A DNA stretch of 64,000 nt, from positions 137,699 to 201,698 of the forward strand of contig DIWV01000010.1 of assembly GCA_002435865.1 (NCBI GenBank). Reading direction: 5' to 3'. The translations under genes and the position numbers were made by a program. This stretch comes from Cloacimonetes bacterium UBA6097. Lineage in GTDB: Bacteria > Cloacimonadota > Cloacimonadia > Cloacimonadales > Cloacimonadaceae. A model generated the notes under the pieces. It saw only the letters and a program-made list of their open reading frames with translations. It was not told where the DNA came from and searched no databases. This document shows, in pieces, positions 26,336 to 35,107 of the stretch (within the stretch, counting starts at the first letter, position 1; each line of letters begins with the position of its first letter).

Positions 26336-26869
26336 ATGCAGATTACAATTACAGCCAGACATTTTGAATTAACCAAAGCCATCAGAGACCATGTCGAAAC
26401 AGCTTGTCTCAAACTCAATAAGTATTTCGACCAGATTATTACAACTCACATAACATTGGCTTGGGAAAATAACCGGAATCTCTGCGAAATGTCCCTGCAT
26501 GCCTCAAAATTTGGTCTGCAAAGTCAATCTGAAGAAGTCGATATGTATTTAGCTATTGACAATACAATAGATAAAATGGAATCACAAATTAAGAAACTCA
26601 AAGAAAGAGTAACCAATCACCAAAAACGTTCGATTAAAGAATTTGATGATTTTTCCAGAGCATCACTTTACCAGACTGCCGGTGCCAACGAGGCAAAAAA
26701 ACTTATCAAAACCAAAAGAGTAATTCCTGAAACTCTTACAATTCAGGAAGCCATTGAGAAACTAAGCACCAGTGAAGATGGCTATTATATATTTAAAAAT
26801 GTCGAAACAGATGGAATAAACGTCTTGGTAAGAAAAGATGAAACTCACTTCAAATTATTTGAACCTTAA
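26336..26869 (+). CDS. hpf: Ribosome hibernation promoting factor, long form
   Basis: 177 residues preceded by the perfect AAGGAGG (spacer 6 nt). The N-terminal domain (1-100) is the RaiA/HPF fold (MQITITARHFELTKAIRDHV) that binds the 30S decoding region. The C-terminal domain (about 115-177: KRVIPETLTIQEAIEKL..YYIFKNVETDGINVLVRK) is the dimerisation module of long HPF that forms 100S ribosomes. Placement downstream of rpoN is conserved widely. A short GC hairpin follows the gene. Confidence 0.93.
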   Translation: MQITITARHFELTKAIRDHVETACLKLNKYFDQIITTHITLAWENNRNLCEMSLHASKFGLQSQSEEVDMYLAIDNTIDKMESQIKKLKERVTNHQKRSIKEFDDFSRASLYQTAGANEAKKLIKTKRVIPETLTIQEAIEKLSTSEDGYYIFKNVETDGINVLVRKDETHFKLFEP

Positions 26870-26877
26870 TTTAATCA

Positions 26878-26897
26878 GGGGGGAGTTATCTCCCCCC
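26878..26897 (+). terminator. GC-rich hairpin between hpf and hprK (terminator or attenuator)
   Basis: GGGGGGAG, loop TTAT, CTCCCCCC, a perfect 8-bp stem followed by AATTTTCC. The U-tract is short, so partial termination that lowers expression of the PTS genes relative to hpf is plausible. Confidence 0.6.
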
Positions 26898-26920
26898 AAT
26901 TTTCCCTGAGAGATTGAATA

Positions 26921-27910
26921 ATGAAAGAGATTACTGTTAGAGACTTTTTTGACGCAAAAAAGAAAGACCTGGCTCTTTCTTTGGTAACAGAACCCGAAAC
27001 TTTGGGTAATAAAATCACATCTCCTCATATTAACCGTCCGGGATTAGCTTTGGCAGGCTATACAGAAGTATTCGCTGCCGACAGAGTCCAAATCTTTGGT
27101 GAAACTGAAATCAGGTATTTACAAACTCTTGATGAGGATAGTATTTTCCCCAGAATGAAAGAAGTTCTGACGAACGAAATTCCTTGCATAATTGTATCAA
27201 AAGGGTTAACTCTGCCATCAACAGTTGAATATCTTGCTAATGATATGAACGTGGCAATTCTTTCCAGCCGGTTGTCCACAATACATTTAATGCAGCTTCT
27301 GACAAAATACCTCCAGGACTTTTTTGCTTTGGAAAAGACCATTCATGCAACTTTGGTAGATGTATTTGGACTGGGAGTAATTCTGACAGGAAAAAGCGGG
27401 ATTGGAAAAAGTGAATGTGCTCTTGACCTGATTCACAGAGGTCATAGCTTAATCGGTGACGATATGATAAACATACGTTTAATAAATGAACGCTTAATGG
27501 GAAGACCGGGACGTGAATTCGGCTATTTTATGGAGATACGCGGTGTTGGTTTGATCAATGTTGAAAAAATGTTTGGTATTGAACGGGTGAGACACCAGAA
27601 AACCATAGATATCCAGATTGAATTGATGCCCTGGCAGGAAAATATGGATTATGAAAGAATAGGTTTATCTGAGAATTTCGTTGAGCATTTGGGAGTAAAA
27701 GTACCTATTATCTATCTTCCGGTATCTCCCGGTAAAAACGTCTCTGTTATTGTTGAAGTTGCTGCAATGAACCTCATACTCAAGAATGAAGGGTATGATG
27801 CAGCAGAGGATTGGAATAAAAAAGTACATGATGAAATCAAGCGTAAGACAAAGCTTAAAAACATAGAAGTGTCGGCAGTAGAGGATGATAAAGAAAGAGA
27901 TTACAGTTAA
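26921..27910 (+). CDS. hprK: HPr kinase/phosphorylase
   Basis: 329 residues. It phosphorylates Ser46 of HPr with ATP or PPi and reverses this with phosphate. The P-loop is GKSGIGKS at 157-164, and the HprK signature EIRGVGLINVEKMFG lies at 205-219. The N-terminal domain (1-130) has the usual fold pattern. The gene overlaps ptsH by 26 nt in another frame. The ligand-binding partner (HPr) with a matching Ser46 is encoded next, so the pair is likely functional as a regulatory switch. Confidence 0.93.
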   Translation: MKEITVRDFFDAKKKDLALSLVTEPETLGNKITSPHINRPGLALAGYTEVFAADRVQIFGETEIRYLQTLDEDSIFPRMKEVLTNEIPCIIVSKGLTLPSTVEYLANDMNVAILSSRLSTIHLMQLLTKYLQDFFALEKTIHATLVDVFGLGVILTGKSGIGKSECALDLIHRGHSLIGDDMINIRLINERLMGRPGREFGYFMEIRGVGLINVEKMFGIERVRHQKTIDIQIELMPWQENMDYERIGLSENFVEHLGVKVPIIYLPVSPGKNVSVIVEVAAMNLILKNEGYDAAEDWNKKVHDEIKRKTKLKNIEVSAVEDDKERDYS

Positions 27911-28151
27911 AGTAAAACTTGGTTTGCATGCCAGACCCTCTGCTCTTTTAGTTAAGGCTGCAACGAAATACCGTTCCGATTTCTTTATTGAAAAGGATGG
28001 CATGAAAGTTAACGGCAAGAGTATTATGGGTGTTATGATGCTTGCCGCAGAATACAATTCCAAGCTAACTTTAATTGCTGATGGTGTGGATGAAGCATAT
28101 ATGCTGGAAGAATTAAACGCAATGTTTGACAATCATTTTGATGAGGAATAA
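27885..28151 (+). CDS. ptsH: Phosphocarrier protein HPr
   Basis: 88 residues. The active His15 is in GLHARPSALLVKAA, and the regulatory Ser46 is in GKSIMGVMMLAA, the form recognised by HprK. The start ATG 27885 lies inside the hprK end. Its stop TAA shares a base with the ATG of ptsI (TAATG), so all three genes are translationally coupled. Both phosphorylation sites are intact, so it can receive phosphate from enzyme I and from HprK. Confidence 0.95.
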   Translation: MIKKEITVKVKLGLHARPSALLVKAATKYRSDFFIEKDGMKVNGKSIMGVMMLAAEYNSKLTLIADGVDEAYMLEELNAMFDNHFDEE

Positions 28152-29881
28152 TGCCTGTTTATAAAGGAACTGCAATATCAGGTTCCGTTTTCGTCGGTAA
28201 AGTTAAAATCTATAAGCAATGGCAGCTTCCCTCTTTCCCAAAAACAATTAATAAATCACAGATTAAAGCTGAATTAAAAAAACTAAAATCTGGAATAAGC
28301 CAATTAGAAAACAATATAAGGTCTGTCTTGCAGGATGCTGATATTTCTCAACTTGATAAGGATATTCTTAATACTCATTTAATGATTGTCACTGATATCG
28401 AAATCACCCAAATATTAGAAAATGCCGTGGTTAGCAACCTGGCATCTGCTCCCTATGCAGTCTCTTCTTCTTTTGAAACAATAATCAAAAACTTTGAGCA
28501 AATGGAAAACAACTACATTGCCCAGAGAGCTGACGATTATAAAGATATTGCACATCAGCTTCTGAGTATTATCCTGAATGTAAAAGAACGTACAAATCTT
28601 AAGTTTAAGCAGGATGACATTGTATTTTTGCATGAGATTACTCCCAGCCTGGTGTCCAACCTCGCTAAAGCCGGCGTAAAAGCATATTGTACTGAACATG
28701 GCAGCCACACATCACATAGTTCTATTTTATCCAGGGCTATGGGTTTTACAGCTATTGTAGTCAGTGAAGAGATCATTTACAAGCTTAAAGACGGAGATCA
28801 GGCAGTCCTTGATGCTGAAGGTAATAAAGTCATAATCAAACCAAATCCAACACAAATCAACATCTATGCTCAAAAATTACATGCTCTTAAAGAGAAAGAA
28901 GATTTTCTGAAATCTCAGTCAGATTTACCGGCAATCACAAAAACCAAGGTCAAAATCAATATTAAAGCAAACATAGAGTATCCCGGTGAAGTAGCAAATG
29001 TTCTGGATAACAACTGCGATGGCATTGGTCTTTTCCGTACTGAATTTATCTATCTGAACCGGGTTGCATTACCTGATGAAGAAGAGCAAACTAATGTGTA
29101 CTCCAATTTAATCAAAAAATTAAACAATCTGCCTGTCATTATCCGGACCTTTGATTTAGGTGGAGACAAACTATCCTATATGCAGCAATTTGTTCGTGAA
29201 GAGAATCCTTTTCTGGGTTGCAGAGGTATCAGGTTTTCTTTACAGCAGACTTCTCTTTTTAAAACTCAGGTCAAGGCAATATTAAGGGCATCTGTATACG
29301 GGAAAGTCAGTATTATGTTCCCGATGATTATCAGCATGGACGACTTTGTAATTGCCAAAGAGCTTGTTTCAGAATGCAAGGCAGAACTGAACAGAAGCGG
29401 TATAAAATTTAACAAAAACGTTCCTATAGGAGCGATGATAGAAACTCCTTCTGCAGCATTAAGTTCAGACCATTTGGCAAATGTCTGTGATTTCTTCAGC
29501 CTGGGAACCAACGATTTAGTGCAGTATACCCTGGCGGTAGACCGCAATAATGATAAGGTAGCTCCTTACTATATTCAACACCATCCGGCTGTTTTGATGC
29601 TAATAAAACAAACGGTACTTTCAGCGAAGAAAGCTGGAATCCCTGTGTCTATCTGTGGAGAAATGGCTTCCGAGCTGATGTATGTGCCATTGCTGGTTGG
29701 ACTTGGCATTAATGAATTCAGCATTAATCCCGCTAAAGCTTCTGCTGTTAAAGCAGTAATCCGCAATTGTGACAAAAAACTATTTGAGATTATATCCGGT
29801 TTTGATTTTAATACAAGTATTGCCGACATCGAAAATCTGCTTAAACACACTTTAAAACCATATTATACCATACAATCATAA
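28151..29881 (+). CDS. ptsI: PTS enzyme I (phosphoenolpyruvate-protein phosphotransferase)
   Basis: 576 residues. It transfers phosphate from PEP to HPr. The active His is residue 189 in HGSHTSHSSILSRAMG. The PEP-binding barrel carries GIGLFRTEFIYL, RTFDLGGDK and the catalytic Cys in VSICGEMAS. FFSLGTNDLVQYTLAVDRNN is the second family signature. No EIIA, EIIB or EIIC gene is in the window, so a regulatory (PTS-Ntr-like) role is likely, though permease genes could lie elsewhere. The GSH in front of TSH replaces the more common GGR. Confidence 0.94.
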   Translation: MPVYKGTAISGSVFVGKVKIYKQWQLPSFPKTINKSQIKAELKKLKSGISQLENNIRSVLQDADISQLDKDILNTHLMIVTDIEITQILENAVVSNLASAPYAVSSSFETIIKNFEQMENNYIAQRADDYKDIAHQLLSIILNVKERTNLKFKQDDIVFLHEITPSLVSNLAKAGVKAYCTEHGSHTSHSSILSRAMGFTAIVVSEEIIYKLKDGDQAVLDAEGNKVIIKPNPTQINIYAQKLHALKEKEDFLKSQSDLPAITKTKVKINIKANIEYPGEVANVLDNNCDGIGLFRTEFIYLNRVALPDEEEQTNVYSNLIKKLNNLPVIIRTFDLGGDKLSYMQQFVREENPFLGCRGIRFSLQQTSLFKTQVKAILRASVYGKVSIMFPMIISMDDFVIAKELVSECKAELNRSGIKFNKNVPIGAMIETPSAALSSDHLANVCDFFSLGTNDLVQYTLAVDRNNDKVAPYYIQHHPAVLMLIKQTVLSAKKAGIPVSICGEMASELMYVPLLVGLGINEFSINPAKASAVKAVIRNCDKKLFEIISGFDFNTSIADIENLLKHTLKPYYTIQS

Positions 29882-29902
29882 CAACTTAATTGGAAGGTGA
29901 GA

Positions 29903-31279
29903 ATGGAACTCCGTTTTGACTATCAGAATTTGCTTTATTCTAATTATATCCGTTGCGGAATTACAAAAGAATCCATCAGCGAACTGCAAAACAAGTGTAC
30001 GGAAGCACATCAGGATGTTCTTTCTGACAGAAAAGCAAACGTTCTGGGTTTTTTTGAACTTCCACAACAGGATGTCTCCCCCATACTTGATTATCTGAAA
30101 TCTATTGAACAGAAATATGATACTATGGTTGTATTGGGTATTGGCGGTTCTGCACTTGGCAACAGGGCAGTTTATTCAGCACTAAAAACCGAACTGGAAC
30201 TTAAGAAGAAACTGCTTGTATGCGATAACGTTGATCCCACAATGCTGAATGATATTCTGGAGCAGATAGATTGGGATAAAACGATTTTTAACCTTATCTC
30301 AAAGAGTGGCACAACCAGCGAAACCATGGCTGTTTACATGATTATTGCCGATATCCTGAGAAAGAAATTCCCAAATGATTACAAGCAAAGAATGATTATC
30401 ACTACCGACAAAAACAAAGGCTTTTTGAGAGATATTATCAACAAAGAAAACTACCCCTCCTTTGTTGTGCCTGATAATGTGGGTGGACGTTTTTCTGTCC
30501 TGACTGATGTGGGATTGGTTTCTTCAGCTTTCACGGGTATTAACATTAAAGCTTTACTTTCCGGTGCTGAAGCCATGATATTAAGGTTTGAACAGACAGA
30601 CATTTGGAAGAATCCTGCCTATCTTAATGGTCTTTTGCATTATCAATACATGCGTCAGGGAAAGAACATATCTGTCATGATGCCTTATGCCAATCCTCTT
30701 TATGATACTGCTGACTGGTACAGACAGCTTTGGGCAGAAAGCCTGGGTAAAAAATATAACAGACAAGGAAAAGAAGTTTATGTCGGGCAGACTCCCGTTA
30801 AAGCACTGGGAACGACTGACCAGCATTCCCAGGTTCAGCTCTATACAGAAGGTCCGAATGATAAAATTTTCACTTTTTTAACAGTTGATAAGTTCAAACA
30901 CGATTACATTATTCCGGATATCCATCCTGACCGTGATGAAGTTAACTTTCTTGCCAATAAACCTTTAAGCAGGCTTTTGAATACTGAACGGCTGGCTACG
31001 GAAATTGCTTTAACACGTGCAGGCAGACCCAATGCCAACATTGTTTTCCCAGAGTTGAATGAATTTACGCTCGGACAGTTTATTATGATGTATCAGGTGC
31101 AGACAGTCTTTACCGGTAAGCTGCTGAATATAGATCCGCTTGACCAACCCGGGGTGGAAGCAGGTAAGATATCCACTTATGCCATGATGGGCAAGGCAGG
31201 TTTTGATAAAGAACTGGCTTTCATAGACAAATACCTTGAAGAAAGAAATCAGTTGACAAAAAAACCCCTCACAGATTGA
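29903..31279 (+). CDS. pgi: Glucose-6-phosphate isomerase
   Basis: 458 residues from ATG 29903 with GGAAGG 5 nt upstream; GTG 29897 is possible but lies in the binding site. It interconverts glucose-6-phosphate and fructose-6-phosphate. Family segments are VLGIGGSALGNRAV, SKSGTTSETMAVY, NVGGRFSVLTDVGLVS and TDQHSQVQLYTEGPNDK. The length is that of the short archaeal/Bacillus-type PGI rather than the 550-residue enterobacterial form. It is the last gene of the rpoN-PTS run and is followed by a tRNA cluster. Confidence 0.94.
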   Translation: MELRFDYQNLLYSNYIRCGITKESISELQNKCTEAHQDVLSDRKANVLGFFELPQQDVSPILDYLKSIEQKYDTMVVLGIGGSALGNRAVYSALKTELELKKKLLVCDNVDPTMLNDILEQIDWDKTIFNLISKSGTTSETMAVYMIIADILRKKFPNDYKQRMIITTDKNKGFLRDIINKENYPSFVVPDNVGGRFSVLTDVGLVSSAFTGINIKALLSGAEAMILRFEQTDIWKNPAYLNGLLHYQYMRQGKNISVMMPYANPLYDTADWYRQLWAESLGKKYNRQGKEVYVGQTPVKALGTTDQHSQVQLYTEGPNDKIFTFLTVDKFKHDYIIPDIHPDRDEVNFLANKPLSRLLNTERLATEIALTRAGRPNANIVFPELNEFTLGQFIMMYQVQTVFTGKLLNIDPLDQPGVEAGKISTYAMMGKAGFDKELAFIDKYLEERNQLTKKPLTD

Positions 31280-31354
31280 AAGACTAAACGTTGTTGATGG
31301 CTTTCGCAATGCTTTGTAAAGGCTATTTAACAACATTAAGTTTCTGCTCTTTCT

Positions 31355-31440
31355 GGAGGACTAGTCCTAATTGGTAAGGCAGCGGTCTTGAAAACCGCCG
31401 GGTTCTGCCCATGGGGGTTCGAGTCCCTCGTCCTCCGCCA
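31355..31440 (+). tRNA. tRNA-Ser (anticodon UGA)
   Basis: Class II tRNA of 86 nt with encoded CCA. Acceptor stem GGAGGAC/GTCCTCC, anticodon stem GCGGT/ACCGC with loop CTTGAAA, a long variable arm GGG-TTCTG-CCC and T arm GGGGG TTCGAGT CCCTC. Confidence 0.94.
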
Positions 31441-31481
31441 GTTTATTTTAATAGTGTGTATACTAATAAATAAAACCTCGT

Positions 31482-31573
<92 letters not shown>

Positions 31574-31592
31574 CTGGTTTGGACAAAATATT

Positions 31593-31667
31593 AGGGCTGT
31601 CGCCAAGCGGTAAGGCACCGGGTTTTGGTCCCGACATCCGGGGGTTCGAATCCTCCCAGCCCTGCCA
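31593..31667 (+). tRNA. tRNA-Gln (anticodon UUG)
   Basis: 75 nt with acceptor stem AGGGCTG/CAGCCCT, discriminator G and encoded CCA. The anticodon loop is TTTTGGT. The outermost pair of the anticodon stem (CCGGG/CCCGA) is a C-A mismatch; other stems are complete. Confidence 0.92.
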
Positions 31668-31684
31668 TACAAAGTTTTACCTAC

Positions 31685-31758
31685 TGGGATGTCGTCTAAC
31701 GGTAGGACAGCGGACTCTGGCTCCGTACGTAGGGGTTCAAATCCTCTCATCCCAGCCA
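31685..31758 (+). tRNA. tRNA-Gln (anticodon CUG)
   Basis: 74 nt, acceptor TGGGATG/CATCCCA, D arm GTC..GAC, anticodon loop CTCTGGC in GCGGA/TCCGT, T loop TTCAAAT, encoded CCA. It is last in the Ser-Ser-Gln-Gln cluster and is followed directly by a terminator. Confidence 0.93.
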
Positions 31759-31764
31759 TATATA

Positions 31765-31799
31765 AAAGGACAAGCAGCGATTGCTTGCCCTTTTTTTTT
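31765..31799 (+). terminator. Strong terminator of the tRNA cluster, possibly bidirectional
   Basis: AAAGG-A-CAAGCA, a 5-nt loop and TGCTTG-C-CCTTT form an 11-bp stem with one mismatch, then a run of T. On the minus strand the same stem is followed by TTTTATAT and may also end the trk operon. Confidence 0.9.
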
Positions 31800-31825
31800 A
31801 AAACATTCAAATATATAATCTACAA

Positions 31826-33301
31826 TTAAGTTAAAATACGCTTCCCATCCCTAAAGACTTTTGTTATTGCTACCAAAATAATAAGGATTTCTAAACGACC
31901 CAGTAGCATTCCAACAGTCTGAGTCCAAATAATTGTTAATGGCAACTTTACAGAAGTTAATCCATAAGTAAGTCCACTGTTTGACAAAGTGCTGGCAAAC
32001 TCAAAGGCAGCATCTTTGATACTATATCCAAAAGCAGAAATAATGCAAACTCCCAAAATATAAATTCCGAAAAAAGCAGATAAAAAGAGAAATAAAGATT
32101 GTATTATACTATAAGATATAAACAATTTTTTGTCTCCCCACCAATATGAAAGTCTCACAATCCTGCCTTTGGGACTGGTCATTTCTTTGAGTATCTGTTT
32201 AAAACTTTTAAAGATAAAATACAATCTATATTGCTTAATGCCTCCTGCAGTGGAATTGGTTCCACCACCAATCAACATCAATATCGTAATCATGAGCAAA
32301 CCGAATTGAGGCCAGACGTTATAGTTGCTGATAGACAATCCAGTAGTTGTCAAAGCAGATACTGTTTCATACAAAGCAATTCTAAAAGCATGAGGAATAA
32401 AACCATAGAGTTTTACTGTTACCAATAAAGCAATAATAGTAGTAAAAACCGGGATTAGCACAATTTGAACTTTAACTTCACCATTTCTCAGAAAAGTCTT
32501 TAATTTTCCCCCAAATAATATATAAGCATTAAGAAAATTAAGATTACCCAAAATCATCATTACCAGTGTTATAGCTTCTATTGGCTTGGAGTTATACCAG
32601 CCAATGCTCTCTACATGGGTGGAAAAACCTCCCGTTGATAAAGCTGCAAACGCATGATTAACAGCATCAAACCAAGTCATACCGGCTATTTTTAAAGCTC
32701 CAATTCCAACAAATGCATAAGTTGAATAAATAAGCATTACCAATCTGGCGGAATGACGTATCTGAGGTACTAATAAGTCAGCTTTGCCTTCAACCTGGGA
32801 TAATCCTGCTCCCGTGAAGCCATTTGACAGACTGATCAAGAAAATTGCTATGCCTGCACCTCCGGCATATTGCATTATACTCCGCCACAAAAAAAGCATT
32901 TTTGTTGTTATAGTATAGTCGATTAATGTCAAACCTGTGGTAGTATAACCACTCATAGCCTCAAAATATGCATGTGAGAAGTTTAAGCGCTTTAACATGA
33001 TAAACGGTACTGCAGATAAAGCACACATAACTATCCATGTCAATGAAACGGAAACAGCTGCTTCCTCATAAGACATAGCATTATCACCATGCTTACCCAT
33101 TAACTTGCCAAAGATTATATATAAAAGCACAGCACCTAAAGCCGGAAAAATAAAGGCACCAATATCTGATTGTTCTGATTGATTAAATAGAAGATATATC
33201 AATGGAGTTAGTAAGAGACCGCCCATAACCAGCATCATAGAACCAAAGTAGTAGAGAATTTTCCTATAGCTGTCTATCATCAGTTTAAAGCGAAAAGGCA
33301 T
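31826..33301 (-). CDS. trkH: Trk-type potassium uptake membrane subunit
   Basis: 491 residues from ATG 33301, with AGAGG 7 nt upstream (a TTG codon three bases earlier is also possible). It is an inner-membrane K+ channel-like transporter of the TrkH/KtrB family with many transmembrane helices. The four pore loops with their selectivity glycine are visible as YTTTGLTL, LSTGGFST, LTTTGLSI and LSNSGLTY. It is the last gene of a run that also encodes two TrkA-type gating proteins 7 nt or less apart, plus a two-component system. Confidence 0.92.
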   Translation of the reverse strand: MPFRFKLMIDSYRKILYYFGSMMLVMGGLLLTPLIYLLFNQSEQSDIGAFIFPALGAVLLYIIFGKLMGKHGDNAMSYEEAAVSVSLTWIVMCALSAVPFIMLKRLNFSHAYFEAMSGYTTTGLTLIDYTITTKMLFLWRSIMQYAGGAGIAIFLISLSNGFTGAGLSQVEGKADLLVPQIRHSARLVMLIYSTYAFVGIGALKIAGMTWFDAVNHAFAALSTGGFSTHVESIGWYNSKPIEAITLVMMILGNLNFLNAYILFGGKLKTFLRNGEVKVQIVLIPVFTTIIALLVTVKLYGFIPHAFRIALYETVSALTTTGLSISNYNVWPQFGLLMITILMLIGGGTNSTAGGIKQYRLYFIFKSFKQILKEMTSPKGRIVRLSYWWGDKKLFISYSIIQSLFLFLSAFFGIYILGVCIISAFGYSIKDAAFEFASTLSNSGLTYGLTSVKLPLTIIWTQTVGMLLGRLEILIILVAITKVFRDGKRILT

Positions 33302-33311
33302 CAATCAACCT

Positions 33312-33974
33312 CTATACAGATGTTCCTGTAATCATTCTTACTACATTTGCATGGTTTTCAGGAATACTCAGCACAATAATCTTATCCCCGGCTTGGAGTA
33401 TCGTGTCTCCGTTTGGAACAATTACATTTTCATCTCTGAGAATGCTCACCAATAAAGATTGATCAGGTCTGCTCAGATTTTTGATTGGAATGTTGAGAAC
33501 TGGACTTGTATCACTAAGTTTGAACTCAGTGAGTAATATCTTTCCTTCTTCAGTGGGAAAAACTGAAATGATTTCGTCCATCTGAACACTTTGCTCAATC
33601 ATCTGGGAAATAATCTCTGTCGTGGAAAAAGCCTTACAGCCCAATAGATTAAATATTTCTGTGTTTTCCGGGTCATTAACCAAAGCAAGTGTTTTGGATA
33701 TACCAAATTCCATTTTAGCCTGCTGGGATATGGTTAAATTATCTTCGTCCCGGGTAGTAACAGCAATTATCAAATCACAATAGTAAGCATCTGCATCCCT
33801 TAAGGTTTCTGGCCTGCTGGCATCTCCGGTTATAATAGTAGCGTTAGTTCTCCTTGACATATCTTCTGCTTCTATAGGATCAGATGTAATAACAGTCACA
33901 CGGTAACCTTTAGACAAGAAACTTTTAGCCAAAAAATAGGGTAACCTGCCTTCTCCTGCAATTATTATATGCAT
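33312..33974 (-). CDS. TrkA family regulatory subunit with RCK-N and RCK-C domains
   Basis: 220 residues. The N-terminal 135 residues form an RCK/TrkA-N Rossmann domain (IIIAGEGRLPYFLAKSF), but the third glycine of G-x-G-x-x-G is Pro, so NAD(H) binding may be altered. Residues about 145-215 are a TrkA-C domain (FKLSDTSPVLNIPIKNL..GDTILQAGDKIIVLS). It would sit on the cytoplasmic face of TrkH and gate it in response to nucleotides. It follows a second, shorter TrkA protein by 7 nt. Confidence 0.85.
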   Translation of the reverse strand: MHIIIAGEGRLPYFLAKSFLSKGYRVTVITSDPIEAEDMSRRTNATIITGDASRPETLRDADAYYCDLIIAVTTRDEDNLTISQQAKMEFGISKTLALVNDPENTEIFNLLGCKAFSTTEIISQMIEQSVQMDEIISVFPTEEGKILLTEFKLSDTSPVLNIPIKNLSRPDQSLLVSILRDENVIVPNGDTILQAGDKIIVLSIPENHANVVRMITGTSV

Positions 33975-33981
33975 AGATATC

Positions 33982-34389
33982 TCATCCTTCCGTTCGCTTT
34001 ATTAATTCATCTGCAGCTATTATAATGGGACAGATTGTATTGATATTGAGGTTTTTATAAACAATATCGCGTTGAGGGTCATTTACTCGAGCTATAACAA
34101 ATGGTACTTTATAAATATCCTTGGCGATTTGAGCTAACATCAGATTGGTATTGTCATTATTAGTTAAAGCATAGAACATATCAGCCTTATTTATTTTAGC
34201 ATTTTGTAAGACAGAACTTTCAGCGGCATCACCCCCGATTGTAAAGCCACTAAAGTCACTGCTAAGACCTTCAAATGCTCCTGTGTCCTTGTCAATTATT
34301 ACAATACTATGTCCCAGCCGGCTTAAACGGTTGACCAAAATTGTACCAAGTCTTCCGCAACCTACAATAATAATATATTTATGGCTCAT
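33982..34389 (-). CDS. TrkA-N domain protein without RCK-C
   Basis: 135 residues, only the Rossmann half of TrkA. The G-x-G-x-x-G motif is intact (IIIVGCGRLGTILVNRL), with an acidic residue after strand 2 (VIIDKD) as expected for NAD. It ends where the TrkA-C domain would begin. Together with the following 220-residue protein it could form a heteromeric gating ring in which this subunit binds the nucleotide and the other supplies RCK-C; this is inference. It starts 3 nt after the upstream response regulator. Confidence 0.85.
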   Translation of the reverse strand: MSHKYIIIVGCGRLGTILVNRLSRLGHSIVIIDKDTGAFEGLSSDFSGFTIGGDAAESSVLQNAKINKADMFYALTNNDNTNLMLAQIAKDIYKVPFVIARVNDPQRDIVYKNLNINTICPIIIAADELIKRTEG

Positions 34390-34392
34390 AAT

Positions 34393-35082
34393 TCACTTTC
34401 TTAATATTGTTGACATCATATCCAATAAATCGGCAGAATTGGCTTCCATTGAAGTTATTCTTTTTAGGTTTTCCAGAGCAGGTTGATAGTCAGCATCAAA
34501 CCTGATAGCCATCTGATACGCTTGTGAAGCTGCAACGATATCCCCAAGAACCTCATTAATTGCCCCTAATAGATTATAAGCTTCTGCTGATTCAGGTTTT
34601 TGTGTTAAAGCTTTCTTTATAGCATCATGTGCTTTATGAAACTCTCTTTGCTTAATATACAATTTTGCTAATTCAATAAACTCATGATACTCAATAACAC
34701 TTTGTTCTGAAAGATGCTGGCGGGATATAATCTTATCAACTATATTCCTTAATGTAGCAGGTTCCAGAGGTTTTGACACAAAATCAACTGCTCCATATTT
34801 CATTGCCTGAACTGCATTTTCTACAGAACCATAAGCTGTTATCATTATTACATTTACAGAAATCTGATTTTCATATATCTGTTTAAGGATTTTCATTCCG
34901 TCGATGCCTGGCAATCTTATATCTAAAAAAGCTATATCCCATTTTTCTTCATTTAATCTTTTTAATCCTTCATTACCATCATTACATTGTTGTATAAAAT
35001 AGCCGTTTTTAGCGAAAGAAGCTGCTATTGTTTTAGTTATGTTTATTTCGTCGTCGATTATCAGCATTTTTATTTGTGACAT
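34393..35082 (-). CDS. Response regulator: receiver domain plus TPR-like C-terminus
   Basis: 229 residues, with AGGAGG just upstream of ATG 35082. The receiver domain (1-120) has the acidic pair IIDDE, phospho-acceptor Asp54 (AFLDIRLPGIDG), the conserved Thr (MITAYG) and Lys (VSKPLEP). The C-terminal 90 residues form tetratricopeptide-like helices (FHKAHDAIKKALTQKPESAEAYNLLGA) instead of a DNA-binding domain. Output is therefore likely by protein contact. It lies between the histidine kinase and trkA genes. Confidence 0.88.
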   Translation of the reverse strand: MSQIKMLIIDDEINITKTIAASFAKNGYFIQQCNDGNEGLKRLNEEKWDIAFLDIRLPGIDGMKILKQIYENQISVNVIMITAYGSVENAVQAMKYGAVDFVSKPLEPATLRNIVDKIISRQHLSEQSVIEYHEFIELAKLYIKQREFHKAHDAIKKALTQKPESAEAYNLLGAINEVLGDIVAASQAYQMAIRFDADYQPALENLKRITSMEANSADLLDMMSTILRK

Positions 35083-35107
35083 GTCTTACCTCCTCAAAGA
35101 GTATATT

